DNA from: Bacteroidales bacterium UBA1181
GTDB taxonomy: Bacteria; Bacteroidota; Bacteroidia; Bacteroidales; Paludibacteraceae
DNA: 42,359 nt
Direction: 5' to 3'
Assembly: GCA_002310215.1 (NCBI GenBank)
Contig: DBYR01000003.1
Location: forward strand, 1 to 42,359
Shown here piece after piece: positions 34,325-42,359 of this stretch. The position numbers were made by a program, and so were the translations under genes. Numbering within the stretch: position 1 is the stretch's first letter; each line of letters opens with the position of its first letter. The notes under the pieces were generated by a model. That model saw only the letters and a list, made by a program, of their open reading frames with translations. It was not told the DNA's origin and ran no database searches.

Positions 34325-34432
34325 GCTCTATTTTTTTCGTTACGCGAAGATAGGAAATTAATTAGAATTTGGAAATCAGGAAACGCAAATAAGTGAGGAG
34401 AAGATATGCGATAGCGATTTCATGCGAAACAG

Positions 34433-34462
34433 GAAGGGCCACCCTCGTTCGGGCAGCCCTTC
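34433..34462 (-). terminator. Possible weak terminator of metY
   Basis: GAAGGGC/GCCCTTC stem (34433-34439 with 34456-34462) 56 bases after the metY stop. The T run behind it is poor. Confidence 0.35.
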
Positions 34463-34517
34463 AAACACATGTTCTAAACTAACAAAATATGATTAACTAT
34501 GGCTAATTAACAGATTA

Positions 34518-35807
34518 TCAGATAGCATCCAAAGCATTACTAATATCATCAATGATATCGTCAATATGCTCCACGCCGATAGAGAGGCGAATAGTGGTGG
34601 GTGTGATATGCTGTTGTGCGAGCTCCTCGCTCGACAATTGCGAGTGTGTCGTGGTATATGGGTGAATCACGAGGCTCTTCACATCAGCCACATTAGCCAA
34701 GAGAGAGAATATCTTCAAATTATCGATGAACTTCCAAGCGTCGTTCTGAGTCCCTTTGATCTCGAAGGTGAAGATAGAGGCGCCCCCTTTCGGGAAATAC
34801 TTCTTATACAGAGCATTGTCCCTATGAGTCGGGAGGGACGGGTGATGAACCGATTTAACCTTCGGGTGGTTCTTCAAGAAATCCACCACTTTAAGCGCAT
34901 TCTCCACGTGGCGTTCTATCCTCAAAGGCAATGACTCCACACCCTGCAGCAACACCCAAGCGTTGAAAGGGCTAATCGAAGCGCCCGTATCCCTTAGGAT
35001 GACCGCACGGATTCTAGTAACGAAGGCAGCAGGGCCAGCCACATCAGCGAAAACGGCGCCATGGTACGAAGGGTCCGGTTTCGCCAAGGTAGGGTATTTA
35101 TCCGCATTAGCCTTCCAGTTGAACGTACCACCATCAACGATGACGCCGCCCAAAGAGGTACCGTGGCCACCGATGAATTTCGTGGCGGAGTGTACCACCA
35201 CGTCCGCACCATGCTTTAGCGGTTGAATCAAGATCGGAGCAAATGTATTGTCTACGATGAAGACGATGTTATGGCGATGTGCGATCTCCGCGATTCCCTC
35301 GATGTTCAAGACATCAGAGTTAGGGTTGCCGAGAGTTTCACCATAGATCACCTTCGTGTTAGGCTTGATTGCGGCCTCCACAGCCTTCAAGTCGGAGAAA
35401 TCAACGATCGTATACTGGACTCCTTGCGTGGAAAGCGTATGGGTAATCAAGTTGTAAGTACCACCATATAGGTTATCCGCAGCGATAACGTGGTCACCAT
35501 TCTGGAGAATGTTCTGAAGCGAGTAAGTGATCGCCGCAGCGCCAGAGGCCACAGCCAAACCAGCCACACCGCCTTCCAATGCGGCGACACGATCTTCGAA
35601 AACACTTTGGGTAGTGTTCGTCAGACGGCCATAAATATTACCCGCATCCCTCAGTCCAAAACGGTCCGCCGCATGTTGGGAATTTCTAAAAACGTAGGAA
35701 GCCGTCTGATAAATAGGAACTGCCCTTGAATCGGTTGTTGGGTCCGCCACTTCTTGCCCTACGTGCAATGCTAAAGTCTCTACATGTAATTTCTTTTCTG
35801 TGCTCAT
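34518..35807 (-). CDS. metY: O-acetylhomoserine sulfhydrylase (PLP-dependent)
   Basis: A 429-residue cytosolic enzyme of the Cys/Met-metabolism PLP family, making homocysteine from O-acetylhomoserine and sulfide. Features in order: ALHVGQEVADPTTDSRAVPI and YQTASYVF near the N-terminus, YGRLTNTTQSVFEDRVAALE (phosphate/active-site loop of the neighbouring subunit), the SGAAAITY segment, VDNTFAPILIQPLKHGADVV, and the PLP lysine in HSATKFIGGHGT. The length and the 'Q.GY/FN' C-terminal half (NAWVLLQGVESLPLRIERH) fit MetY rather than the shorter MetB/MetC enzymes. It is a single-gene unit with a perfect promoter. Confidence 0.94.
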   Translation of the reverse strand: MSTEKKLHVETLALHVGQEVADPTTDSRAVPIYQTASYVFRNSQHAADRFGLRDAGNIYGRLTNTTQSVFEDRVAALEGGVAGLAVASGAAAITYSLQNILQNGDHVIAADNLYGGTYNLITHTLSTQGVQYTIVDFSDLKAVEAAIKPNTKVIYGETLGNPNSDVLNIEGIAEIAHRHNIVFIVDNTFAPILIQPLKHGADVVVHSATKFIGGHGTSLGGVIVDGGTFNWKANADKYPTLAKPDPSYHGAVFADVAGPAAFVTRIRAVILRDTGASISPFNAWVLLQGVESLPLRIERHVENALKVVDFLKNHPKVKSVHHPSLPTHRDNALYKKYFPKGGASIFTFEIKGTQNDAWKFIDNLKIFSLLANVADVKSLVIHPYTTTHSQLSSEELAQQHITPTTIRLSIGVEHIDDIIDDISNALDAI

Positions 35808-35849
35808 ATTCTTCTTTTTTTAGTTAATAATTCTATTTGTTTGTTGTTG

Positions 35850-35881
35850 CAAAGGTAGCGTATGTAGATTATCAATCCAAA
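35850..35881 (-). promoter_or_regulatory. Promoter of metY
   Basis: On the minus strand, TTTG (35878-35881), a 20-base spacer and TACCTTTG (35850-35857), a perfect match. The leader is about 40 bases, too short for a SAM riboswitch. Confidence 0.78.
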
Positions 35882-36252
35882 TAAATTTAAAAATATAGAC
35901 ACATTAACCATTTAACATATATCAGATAGATAATATTTCTATTTTATAATTCACAAACGACGCCTAAGCAGAATAAAAATCCACATGCGGAATCCAAGCC
36001 AAGGGGGATGGGAGGAAAAAGTATGCGAAAGTATGCGATGGAGGGCAGTCAGGGGGATGGCATACCCCACATAACATCAGGCAGGAAGGAGGAATGGAGG
36101 ATTTTGCAAAGAACACAAAAGACAAGCAATGACAAAAACGAGGGGACTCGAATGAATTGACAATCAGAAAGAAAACCATCATAAAACCATCGGTAAGGGA
36201 GAATAAGGGGGAGAGATTTAAACAAAAAAGTTACAATTAACGAAAAATTTAT
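35882..36252. other. Intergenic stretch between metY and the regulator array
   Basis: No gene. It holds a direct repeat AAGTATGCGA (36019-36028 and 36029-36038) bracketed by two copies of AGGGGGATGG (36002-36011 and 36051-36060). The purpose of these is unknown; they could be protein-binding sites or a decayed remnant. Confidence 0.4.
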
Positions 36253-36283
36253 TTTGTTCATTGACATTTTTTGATTACATTTG
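36253..36283 (+). promoter_or_regulatory. Promoter of regulator pair 1
   Basis: TTTG (36253-36256), a 19-base spacer and TACATTTG (36276-36283). It lies 28 bases before the first ATG. Confidence 0.78.
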
Positions 36284-36311
36284 TAAGGTAATGGATAATG
36301 TGTAATACATC

Positions 36312-36911
36312 ATGGGAAGTGTTGAAACTCGTGTGTTTGACGAATTTGTCAAAAAGGTATTCGGGGATAACTTTGACAGCGGCTTATCTCCCGAATCGAA
36401 GGTGAAGATGATGAATCGAGGCCAGATTGTGAAGATGGAAAAGGGTGAGTATTTGCAGATCGAAGGAGATGTCAGCAAAGCGTGGGGATACATCTGCAAG
36501 GGGCTTGTCCGAGTGTATTATATGCGTGACAAGGAAGAGGTTACGGAGCAATTATCGGCAGAGGGGGAAGGATTCCTCGACTGCGAGAGTTTCTTCAAGC
36601 AGACGCCGAGCAAGCGTTACGTCCAGATGTTAGAGCCAACGACCCTATACCTCTTTAATAAGTTGGACAATGAAGAGATCACGTCCGACAACTACGAAAT
36701 CAGGAGATTCACACGATGCCTGATCGAGAAAGCGCTTCTCGACACAAAGAAAAGGATTCTGAATTCCATATTCAAGTCCGCGAAAGAGCGGTACACGACG
36801 TTGCTCGAAGAGAAGCCCAGCCTTGTGTTGCGCACGCCTTCCAACATTGTGGCATCGTACATAGGCATCACGCCGGAGACATTAAGCAGGATCAAATCGA
36901 AGAACAATTAA
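36312..36911 (+). CDS. Crp/Fnr-like regulator A1
   Basis: A 199-residue protein with a cyclic-nucleotide-binding-type beta-roll (about 20-125: KGEYLQIEGDVSKAWGYICK, GLVRVYY, VTEQL, EGFLDCESFFKQTPS, MLEPTTLYLF). A dimerisation helix follows (about 130-160). The short C-terminal helix-turn-helix (RTPSNIVASYIGITPETLSR) ends at the recognition helix without a wing. This compact form is common in Bacteroidota Crp/Fnr proteins, most of uncertain ligand. No Fe-S or haem cysteine pattern is visible. It is closely related to A2 (37886) and more distantly to B1/B2. It is co-transcribed with B1 (12 bases). Confidence 0.88.
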   Translation: MGSVETRVFDEFVKKVFGDNFDSGLSPESKVKMMNRGQIVKMEKGEYLQIEGDVSKAWGYICKGLVRVYYMRDKEEVTEQLSAEGEGFLDCESFFKQTPSKRYVQMLEPTTLYLFNKLDNEEITSDNYEIRRFTRCLIEKALLDTKKRILNSIFKSAKERYTTLLEEKPSLVLRTPSNIVASYIGITPETLSRIKSKNN

Positions 36912-36923
36912 ACTTCAGTGTAT

Positions 36924-37529
36924 ATGAAAAGAATAATCATAAACAAGAATTTGGTGACGAGCGAGATCCAGCGCTACGTCGGTCCCATTGACCTTAGTGA
37001 GGAGTCTTTTGCAGAATTACTGAAAATCTCGACCATCGAGAAGGTAAAGAAACACGATTTGTTCCTAAAGCCAGGAGAAGTAAACGATTACATGGGTGTT
37101 GTCCTGAAGGGGATGGTACAGATATACCACTATCAAGGCAACAAGATGATATCGGACTTCTTCGCAGGGGAAGGATGTGGTTTTTTCGACACGCAGAGTT
37201 TTTTGTTAGGTACACCGACGGAGTCCTACTTCGAGGCCCTGGAGCCTACGGTGATCGCCAAGTTCAATCGGAAGAAATTCCTCGAGGAGGGAGAGAAAGA
37301 CCCTGAGATCGACTTAATCTACCGTCGGGTATTACAGTATGCCATCACAATGTCGAACGACAGGTTGAATTCCATTCTACACGACTCGGCGGAAGAGAAG
37401 TACATCAATTTGGAGAGCCGTATACCGGGGCTTACCTCGCGTATCAGCTCCATCAACATCGCCTCGTACATAGGAGTGACGCAGGAGACATTGTGCAGAA
37501 TAAAATCCAAGCAGGAGAGTTTCTTCTAA
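36924..37529 (+). CDS. Crp/Fnr-like regulator B1
   Basis: A 201-residue Crp/Fnr-like protein. The sensor domain (about 30-125) includes VVLKGMVQIYHYQGNK and ISDFFAGEGCGFFDTQSFLL. A helical linker (about 130-165) precedes a C-terminal HTH (INIASYIGVTQETLCRIKSK). The frame begins at a GTG (36918), but the ATG at 36924 (MKRIIINKNLV) matches the start of its paralogue B2 (MKRIIINKKLV). It lies 12 bases after A1 with no promoter between, so the two are co-expressed and may form heterodimers or a small cascade (inference). Confidence 0.87.
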   Translation: MKRIIINKNLVTSEIQRYVGPIDLSEESFAELLKISTIEKVKKHDLFLKPGEVNDYMGVVLKGMVQIYHYQGNKMISDFFAGEGCGFFDTQSFLLGTPTESYFEALEPTVIAKFNRKKFLEEGEKDPEIDLIYRRVLQYAITMSNDRLNSILHDSAEEKYINLESRIPGLTSRISSINIASYIGVTQETLCRIKSKQESFF

Positions 37530-37851
37530 CAGAGAGTCCGACCTAATTGTCGGAGGTGGTATTTTTCGCATGAATATTCATTTTTAGGCGACAATGGGTC
37601 TTATCCTGTTGCCGAATGTAAATATTATTTAAACATTATTACATTTAATTACATATTGTGATAATTATCATATCTATATATAAATTTGACCAAATATAAT
37701 ATTTTTTGCAACAAACTTATAATAGATTTTTATCGTCAAAACAGACAATACCGTACCATTTAGGTTTGATTTTGTAAAAAACATTCTCAAAACGTCCATG
37801 TTATTGCTCAAATGGATGAATGAGGCGTTTGTGAAATCAATTTTTATGTTT
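37530..37851. other. AT-rich spacer between the two regulator pairs
   Basis: About 350 bases without a gene. A weak terminator-like stem TCCGAC/GTCGGA (37537-37542 with 37549-37554) follows B1. The rest is very AT-rich, up to the promoter of pair 2. Confidence 0.45.
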
Positions 37852-37859
37852 TATTTTTG
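37828..37859 (+). promoter_or_regulatory. Promoter of regulator pair 2
   Basis: TTTG (37828-37831), a 20-base spacer and TATTTTTG (37852-37859). It ends two bases before an in-frame ATG (37862), which therefore cannot be a normally led start. Confidence 0.75.
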
Positions 37860-37885
37860 CAATGAAAATGAAAACTTATAATGGT

Positions 37886-38485
37886 ATGGATGGTATTGAA
37901 AAAAGTTCTTTCCGAGACTTTCTCAAGAAACTTTATGGGGAAGGTTCGGATGCAGAGTTGTCTGCAGAAGCAAGGGAGATGTTAAAGGCGAAGACTCGCA
38001 TAGTACGTCTCAACAAAGGAGAATATTTACAGATAGAAGGAGATGTCTGCAAATATTGGGGTTTTGTGGTTGACGGATTGGTTAGGGTGTATTACTTGCA
38101 CCAGAACGAAGAAGTCACGGAGCAATTGGCATGTAACGGGGAAGGCTTCCTCGACTATGACAGTTACTTCAATCAGTCGCCGAGTCGGCATTTTATACAA
38201 ATGCTCGAACCAACGACTCTATATCTGTTTCCTCAACTGGAGTGTGAGGATTTATGTGATAACAATATGGAAATCAAATTGTTCTTTAGAAAACTTACGG
38301 AGAGAACGCTTCTCCTACAAAAGAAAAGGATCAAGGAAACCATATTCAGATCGGCAAAAGAGCGTTATGAGATTTTGCTGACGGAAAACCCGAACCTGGT
38401 GTTAAGGGTCCCTTCCATCTACATCGCGTCATACCTTGGCATCACGCCAGAGACGTTGAGCAGAATTAAAACAAAAATGAAATAA
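37886..38485 (+). CDS. Crp/Fnr-like regulator A2
   Basis: A 199-residue paralogue of A1 with the same domains: beta-roll sensor (KGEYLQIEGDVCKYWGFVVD, EVTEQL, GEGFLDYDSYF, MLEPTTLYLF), helical linker (SAKERYEIL) and short HTH (YIASYLGITPETLSRIK). The frame is open from 37862. I place the start at 37886 (MDGIEKSSFRDF) because the consensus promoter ends at 37859 and because this start aligns residue for residue with A1 (MGSVETRVFDEF), giving exactly the same length. B2 follows after 20 bases. Confidence 0.88.
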   Translation: MDGIEKSSFRDFLKKLYGEGSDAELSAEAREMLKAKTRIVRLNKGEYLQIEGDVCKYWGFVVDGLVRVYYLHQNEEVTEQLACNGEGFLDYDSYFNQSPSRHFIQMLEPTTLYLFPQLECEDLCDNNMEIKLFFRKLTERTLLLQKKRIKETIFRSAKERYEILLTENPNLVLRVPSIYIASYLGITPETLSRIKTKMK

Positions 38486-38505
38486 ACAAGGATTGCAAAA
38501 AGATT

Positions 38506-39111
38506 ATGAAAAGGATTATAATAAATAAGAAGTTGGTCGCAGACGAAATCCGTCGTTTCCTGGGTCCTGTGGACCTGAGCGACGAGGTATTGTCCAAACT
38601 CTTCAAAATTGCGACCATTGACAAGGTGAAGAAGCATCACATCGTACTGCCTCAAGGTGCGCAATGCGACTACTTGGGTCTTGTACTGAAGGGAATGGTA
38701 CAGATATACCACTACCTCGACAACAAGTTGGTGTCCGACTTCTTCGCAGGTGAGGGATGCGGATTCTTCGACGTGGACAGCTTCCTGACTGACAAACCTG
38801 CCGAAGTGACCATCGAGGCTTTGGAACCTTCCGTAATCGCAAAATTTGACAAGAAGAAATTCATTGAGTTGTGCAATGAGGATCCAAGAATAGACCTGAT
38901 CTATCGTAAAATACTCCAATACGCCATCTCTATGTCCAACGAGAGGCTTGACTCCCTCCTGCACGAGTCCGCAGAGGAGAAATACGTCAGCTTGGAGGAT
39001 AGAATGCCGGGATTAACATCTCGCATCAGTTCTATCAACATATCCTCCTACATCGGTGTGACCCAAGAGACCTTGTGCCGCATCAAATCCAAACAAGGAA
39101 TTTTGTTCTAA
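38506..39111 (+). CDS. Crp/Fnr-like regulator B2
   Basis: A 201-residue paralogue of B1. It shares MKRIIINK at the start, LGLVLKGMVQIYHYLDNK and SDFFAGEGCGFFDVDSFL in the sensor domain, RIDLIYRKILQYAISMSNER in the linker, and ISSYIGVTQETLCRIKSKQ in the HTH. Conservation is highest in the sensor core and HTH, so both copies probably still sense related signals and bind related sites. It is the last gene of pair 2, closed by a strong terminator. Confidence 0.88.
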   Translation: MKRIIINKKLVADEIRRFLGPVDLSDEVLSKLFKIATIDKVKKHHIVLPQGAQCDYLGLVLKGMVQIYHYLDNKLVSDFFAGEGCGFFDVDSFLTDKPAEVTIEALEPSVIAKFDKKKFIELCNEDPRIDLIYRKILQYAISMSNERLDSLLHESAEEKYVSLEDRMPGLTSRISSINISSYIGVTQETLCRIKSKQGILF

Positions 39112-39130
39112 GGAGATAATATCCGATACG

Positions 39131-39168
39131 AAAGTGCGTCCCGTTTCCACGAGACGCACTTTTTTTTC
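39131..39168 (+). terminator. Terminator after regulator pair 2
   Basis: A 9-bp stem AAGTGCGTC/GACGCACTT (39132-39140 with 39153-39161) followed by eight Ts. Confidence 0.85.
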
Positions 39169-39321
39169 TATCCGCACTCCTTTTCGCCCTCCGTCATCGC
39201 CTGAATCCACACTTTTTTCATATATTTGTCATATTCGTACAACAGATGCATTTCCACATCATACTGTCCGAAAATCAACTTGGGGCAAAGCCCTGAGTAT
39301 GACACTCTTAAAGAAAACCAG

Positions 39322-42300
39322 ATGAACGGAAACAAACAAATAGCGAAGTTTACAAGTGGCAGGAAATCGTGGTTCTTTCCAATCCTCGGACTCGTCATAT
39401 CCTTGATCCTCCCTTGCCTCACCGTCTTATCCGTCCACGCCGCAGGCTGCCCCGACGGGTCCATCCTCTTCAGGGAGGATTTCGGTGGCAATCAGGTGGA
39501 AGACCCTGTCGCCAAGGGAACCGGCATACCTGAGTGCACCGACTACACATACGACGACAATCCCGTGGACTACAACAACGAAGGCAAATACTCCATTCGG
39601 AAAGTGGGCTACGATCAATACCTCGCATGGAATAGCAACATTATCGACCACACCTATCCGAATGACAAGCACAAGGGGTACTTCATGCAAGTAGATGCGT
39701 CCGAACATCCCTGTGAATTCTACCACATACAAATAGACAAGGTTTGCGAGGGATCCGAGCTATACTTCTCCCTATACGGCACCAGCTCAACCCGGAAGAC
39801 GAGTAACGCAAACGTCACTATCAAGATCATCGTGGAAAACGCCACGACAGGAGCAGAAATAGACCATCTTGACATCGAGATGGAAAACAGCAATAACGGC
39901 GTATGGGAACAATACGGACTTTCCGTCACCGTTCCAAACGGATGCCAGGCCATCAACTATCGCATCATCAACAATGCCGATCCCAACACCACACAAGATG
40001 GCAATGACTTTTGCCTCGACGACATCGAAGTTCACGCTTGCGTCCCACAGCCCTCCATCTCACCTAAAAAAGGCACCGAGCTGTGCATCGGAGAGAGTGA
40101 AACGCTGACAGCAGATTTGGACAACACAAGCAACTTAATGCTCCCAATCACTTACACATGGTACAAATGCACCACGCAAAGTTACAAGTCGGAGGATTGG
40201 GTCAAGGTACACGAGGGAAGGGAGATGCTCCTGAACAACGTGGAACTTGCCGACGCAGGCTATTACAAAGTGTTAGCTACGGGTGCGGACCAAAACGTCG
40301 ACATAAACGCATGCAGCTGTCTTTCTGAATTTTACATATTAAACATAGTTGATTGTGGCAGTCAGAAACCACAAATTTGTCCCAACGGCACTCTCCTTTT
40401 CAAGGAAGACTTCGGCGGCAACAGTGAGAACGACCCCAGCGTGAAAAAGGAAGCGATTTCCCAATGCACATACGAGTTCGGAGAAGACCCAAGGGATTCC
40501 AATGGCTTCGGCAAGTATAGCATCAGGAAAGTCGGCGTCCTACACAGCCAATGGTACAAAAACATCTACGACCACACCTATCCGGATGATGGCGACAGAG
40601 GCTATTTCATGCAAGTGGACGCTTCCGCAACCAGCGGAATATTCTATCAGACAGAAATAACAGACCTTTGCGAAAACTCGGAACTCAACATGTCCATGTG
40701 GGGCATGAGCTCCACCACCACAAGCGGATGGGGAAACGCATACCTCAAATTAATTGTTGAGGACAAAAATGGCAATGTTTTGGAAAGCTCCGATATTGAA
40801 CTAGAGAACGGAAAGGGATTTTGGGAGCAATTTGTACTGTGTTATACTATCCCCAGCGGACAAAACTCCGTCATCTTTAAAATCATCAACAACAGTAACA
40901 CGAGTTGGGGAAATGATTTCTGCCTTGACGATATCGAAGTGCGTCTCTGCAACCCTCCTATCACAGTCGACTCCCCCGACAGCCTCTGTCCCGGCTCCGA
41001 CATCTCACTAACCGCAGACTTCGTCAATGACGGCACCTATGCGGAGCCTGTCACCCTGACATGGTACAAGTGCGACACCATCTCCTACGAGCCTTCCGAT
41101 TGGACGCAAGCGGGAAGTGGCACATCTCTCGACCTGCACAACATCACTGCCGCGGACGAGGGTTACTACCGAGTATGGGCAAGCGGCAACGGGTCTTCCC
41201 AACTAATCAGCAAATGTAATTCCGCCTCTGACTTCGCCAAAATCAACCTTAAAGTATGTGAATCGTGTACGGACACGTCCACCGAACTGCTCGACTCCGT
41301 GGCCTTGGGCGACGCATATACAAGGAATGGCTTTAACATTCCGGCCCCTTCCATTGGAGAAAACGTCGACACGCTTTACCTGAAGGGCGCAAGAGGCTGT
41401 GACAGTATCGTATCTCTGAAATTGTTCGTTTATGAGAACACAAACGATTCGATTCATGCTTCAATATGCCCTGGCGAGTCCTTCCAACAATATGGGTTCA
41501 ACGAAAGCGCCACAGGCATATACACACAACGATTAAAGAACAGGACAGGGGGAGACAGCCTCGTCACGCTCGTGTTAGAACTCCTACCGACTTACGACGA
41601 CACCATCACCCAAACCATCAACGAGGGCGACAGCTATCTCTTCGCGGGGAACACATACAACACGGAAGGGTTGTACACCGCTTCGCTGAAGTCCATAAAC
41701 GATTGCGACAGCACCGTGACACTCAAACTGAATGTGCTGAAAGGAACGTCCGACACCATCAGAGCCGCCATCTGCGCAGGCGAGTCCTTCCAACAATACG
41801 GGTTTGACGAAAGCACCGCAGGGACCTTCACGCAACAATTACAGAACGCGGCGGGCACGGACAGCCTCGTCACGCTCGTGTTAGAACTCCTACCGACTTA
41901 CGACGACACCATCACCCAAACCATCAACGAGGGCGACAGCTATCTCTTCGCGGGGAACACATACAACACGGAAGGGTTATACACCGCTTCGTTGAAGTCC
42001 ATAAACGGTTGCGACAGCATCGTGACACTCAAACTGAATGTGCTGAAAGGAACGTCCGACACCATCAGAGCCGCCATCTGCGCAGGCGAGTCCTTCCAGC
42101 AATACGGGTTCGACGAAAGCACCGCAGGGACCTTCACGCAACAATTACAGAATGCGGCGGGCACGGATAGCCTTGTCACGCTCGTGTTGGAACTCCTACC
42201 GACTTACAACGACACCATCACCCAGACCATCAGCGAGGGCGGCAGCTATCAATTCGCGGGGAACACATACAACACGGAAGGGTTATACACCGCTTCGCTG

Positions 42301-42359
42301 AAGTCCATAAACGGTTGCGACAGCATCGTGACGCTCAAACTGAATGTGCTGAAAGGAAC
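39322..42359 (+). CDS. Large secreted repeat protein, 5' part (cut by window end)
   Basis: At least 1,012 codons, open to the window edge. The signal peptide has a long n-region (cleavage near SVHA-AG, about residue 40). Then come two copies of a module made of a jelly-roll/MAM-like domain and an Ig-like domain. Copy 1 is about residues 43-330 (SILFREDFGGN to DFCLDDIEV, then YTWYKC to DAGYYKV). Copy 2 is about 350-650 (TLLFKEDFGGN to DFCLDDIEV, then LTWYKC to DEGYYRV). From 41446 a 102-residue tandem repeat follows, each unit of two 51-residue halves ending in the 'GCDSIVTLKLNV' type common in Bacteroidota surface proteins. A T9SS C-terminal signal would be expected beyond the window. A TATATTTG at 39221-39228 is a possible -7 element. 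Confidence 0.85.
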   Translation, partial: MNGNKQIAKFTSGRKSWFFPILGLVISLILPCLTVLSVHAAGCPDGSILFREDFGGNQVEDPVAKGTGIPECTDYTYDDNPVDYNNEGKYSIRKVGYDQYLAWNSNIIDHTYPNDKHKGYFMQVDASEHPCEFYHIQIDKVCEGSELYFSLYGTSSTRKTSNANVTIKIIVENATTGAEIDHLDIEMENSNNGVWEQYGLSVTVPNGCQAINYRIINNADPNTTQDGNDFCLDDIEVHACVPQPSISPKKGTELCIGESETLTADLDNTSNLMLPITYTWYKCTTQSYKSEDWVKVHEGREMLLNNVELADAGYYKVLATGADQNVDINACSCLSEFYILNIVDCGSQKPQICPNGTLLFKEDFGGNSENDPSVKKEAISQCTYEFGEDPRDSNGFGKYSIRKVGVLHSQWYKNIYDHTYPDDGDRGYFMQVDASATSGIFYQTEITDLCENSELNMSMWGMSSTTTSGWGNAYLKLIVEDKNGNVLESSDIELENGKGFWEQFVLCYTIPSGQNSVIFKIINNSNTSWGNDFCLDDIEVRLCNPPITVDSPDSLCPGSDISLTADFVNDGTYAEPVTLTWYKCDTISYEPSDWTQAGSGTSLDLHNITAADEGYYRVWASGNGSSQLISKCNSASDFAKINLKVCESCTDTSTELLDSVALGDAYTRNGFNIPAPSIGENVDTLYLKGARGCDSIVSLKLFVYENTNDSIHASICPGESFQQYGFNESATGIYTQRLKNRTGGDSLVTLVLELLPTYDDTITQTINEGDSYLFAGNTYNTEGLYTASLKSINDCDSTVTLKLNVLKGTSDTIRAAICAGESFQQYGFDESTAGTFTQQLQNAAGTDSLVTLVLELLPTYDDTITQTINEGDSYLFAGNTYNTEGLYTASLKSINGCDSIVTLKLNVLKGTSDTIRAAICAGESFQQYGFDESTAGTFTQQLQNAAGTDSLVTLVLELLPTYNDTITQTISEGGSYQFAGNTYNTEGLYTASLKSINGCDSIVTLKLNVLKG
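41446..42359 (+). repeat. 306-bp tandem repeats in the secreted protein gene
   Basis: Units start at 41446, 41752 and 42058 (306 bases, 102 residues). Each unit holds two related 153-base halves. The second and third units are almost identical in DNA; the first half of unit 1 has diverged. The array runs out of the window. Confidence 0.92.

Noticed and set aside
36019..36060. CRISPR-like repeats
   Set aside because: Just two adjacent 10-base copies, no spacers and no cas genes.

Overview
This window looks like a chromosomal segment of a Bacteroidota member, most likely order Bacteroidales. The signs are many promoters of the Bacteroidetes type (TTTG, 19-21 bases, TAnnTTTG), very few strong Shine-Dalgarno sites, several lipoproteins, class 1B PyrD/PyrK, a C-terminal secretion signal like that of the type IX secretion system (T9SS), and AmpG-like and MetY proteins typical of gut or oral Bacteroidales. 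Genus cannot be fixed from sequence reading alone.

Layout. 0.1-2.4 kb: an FMN-binding lipoprotein and a DUF4015-type putative glycosidase lipoprotein, each followed by a clear terminator. 2.4-4.3 kb: short repeats and a YifB/ComM-like AAA ATPase with a well-formed promoter. 8.5-4.4 kb (minus): a MacA / ATPase / MacB-type permease export operon with a YD-repeat-like lipoprotein at its end. 11.5-8.7 kb (minus): pyrK-pyrD, then a membrane-anchored protein of unknown function and a HAD phosphatase, tightly packed. 11.6-28.8 kb is the accessory part. Two paralogous two-gene cassettes (12.1-14.1 and 26.8-28.8 kb, same orientation, each with its own promoter) bracket a minus-strand operon coding for a small outer-membrane-barrel-like protein, a lipoprotein and a 3,527-residue secreted protein with a T9SS-like C-terminal signal. 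30.2-28.8 kb: an MFS permease and tRNA-His. 30.5-36 kb: murB, an AT-rich 750-base gene-free stretch with several DnaA-box-like sites, a small ORF, dnaX split by an 11-A run, and metY. 36.3-39.1 kb: two consecutive copies of a two-gene Crp/Fnr-like regulator cassette (A1-B1-A2-B2). 39.3 kb to the end: the 5' part of another large secreted repeat protein, cut by the window edge.

Most interesting points. (1) dnaX reads as a complete gamma form that stops directly after an A11 run. Loss of one A joins it to a tau-like C-terminal region, giving a 580-residue product, so this is either programmed slippage or a homopolymer sequencing error. (2) The paired cassettes around the giant-protein operon code for a 180/181-residue protein and a 492/496-residue protein. 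The larger protein's N-terminal part has a G-G-M-T-Q-Y-Y-I-P motif that resembles the end of TNT-type NAD-glycohydrolase toxin domains. A toxin/immunity-like or effector role is a hypothesis only. (3) The same-orientation cassettes could let recombination delete the whole secreted-protein operon. (4) The 31.6-32.1 kb stretch is a candidate replication origin. (5) The Crp-like A-B-A-B array suggests duplication of a co-acting regulator pair.
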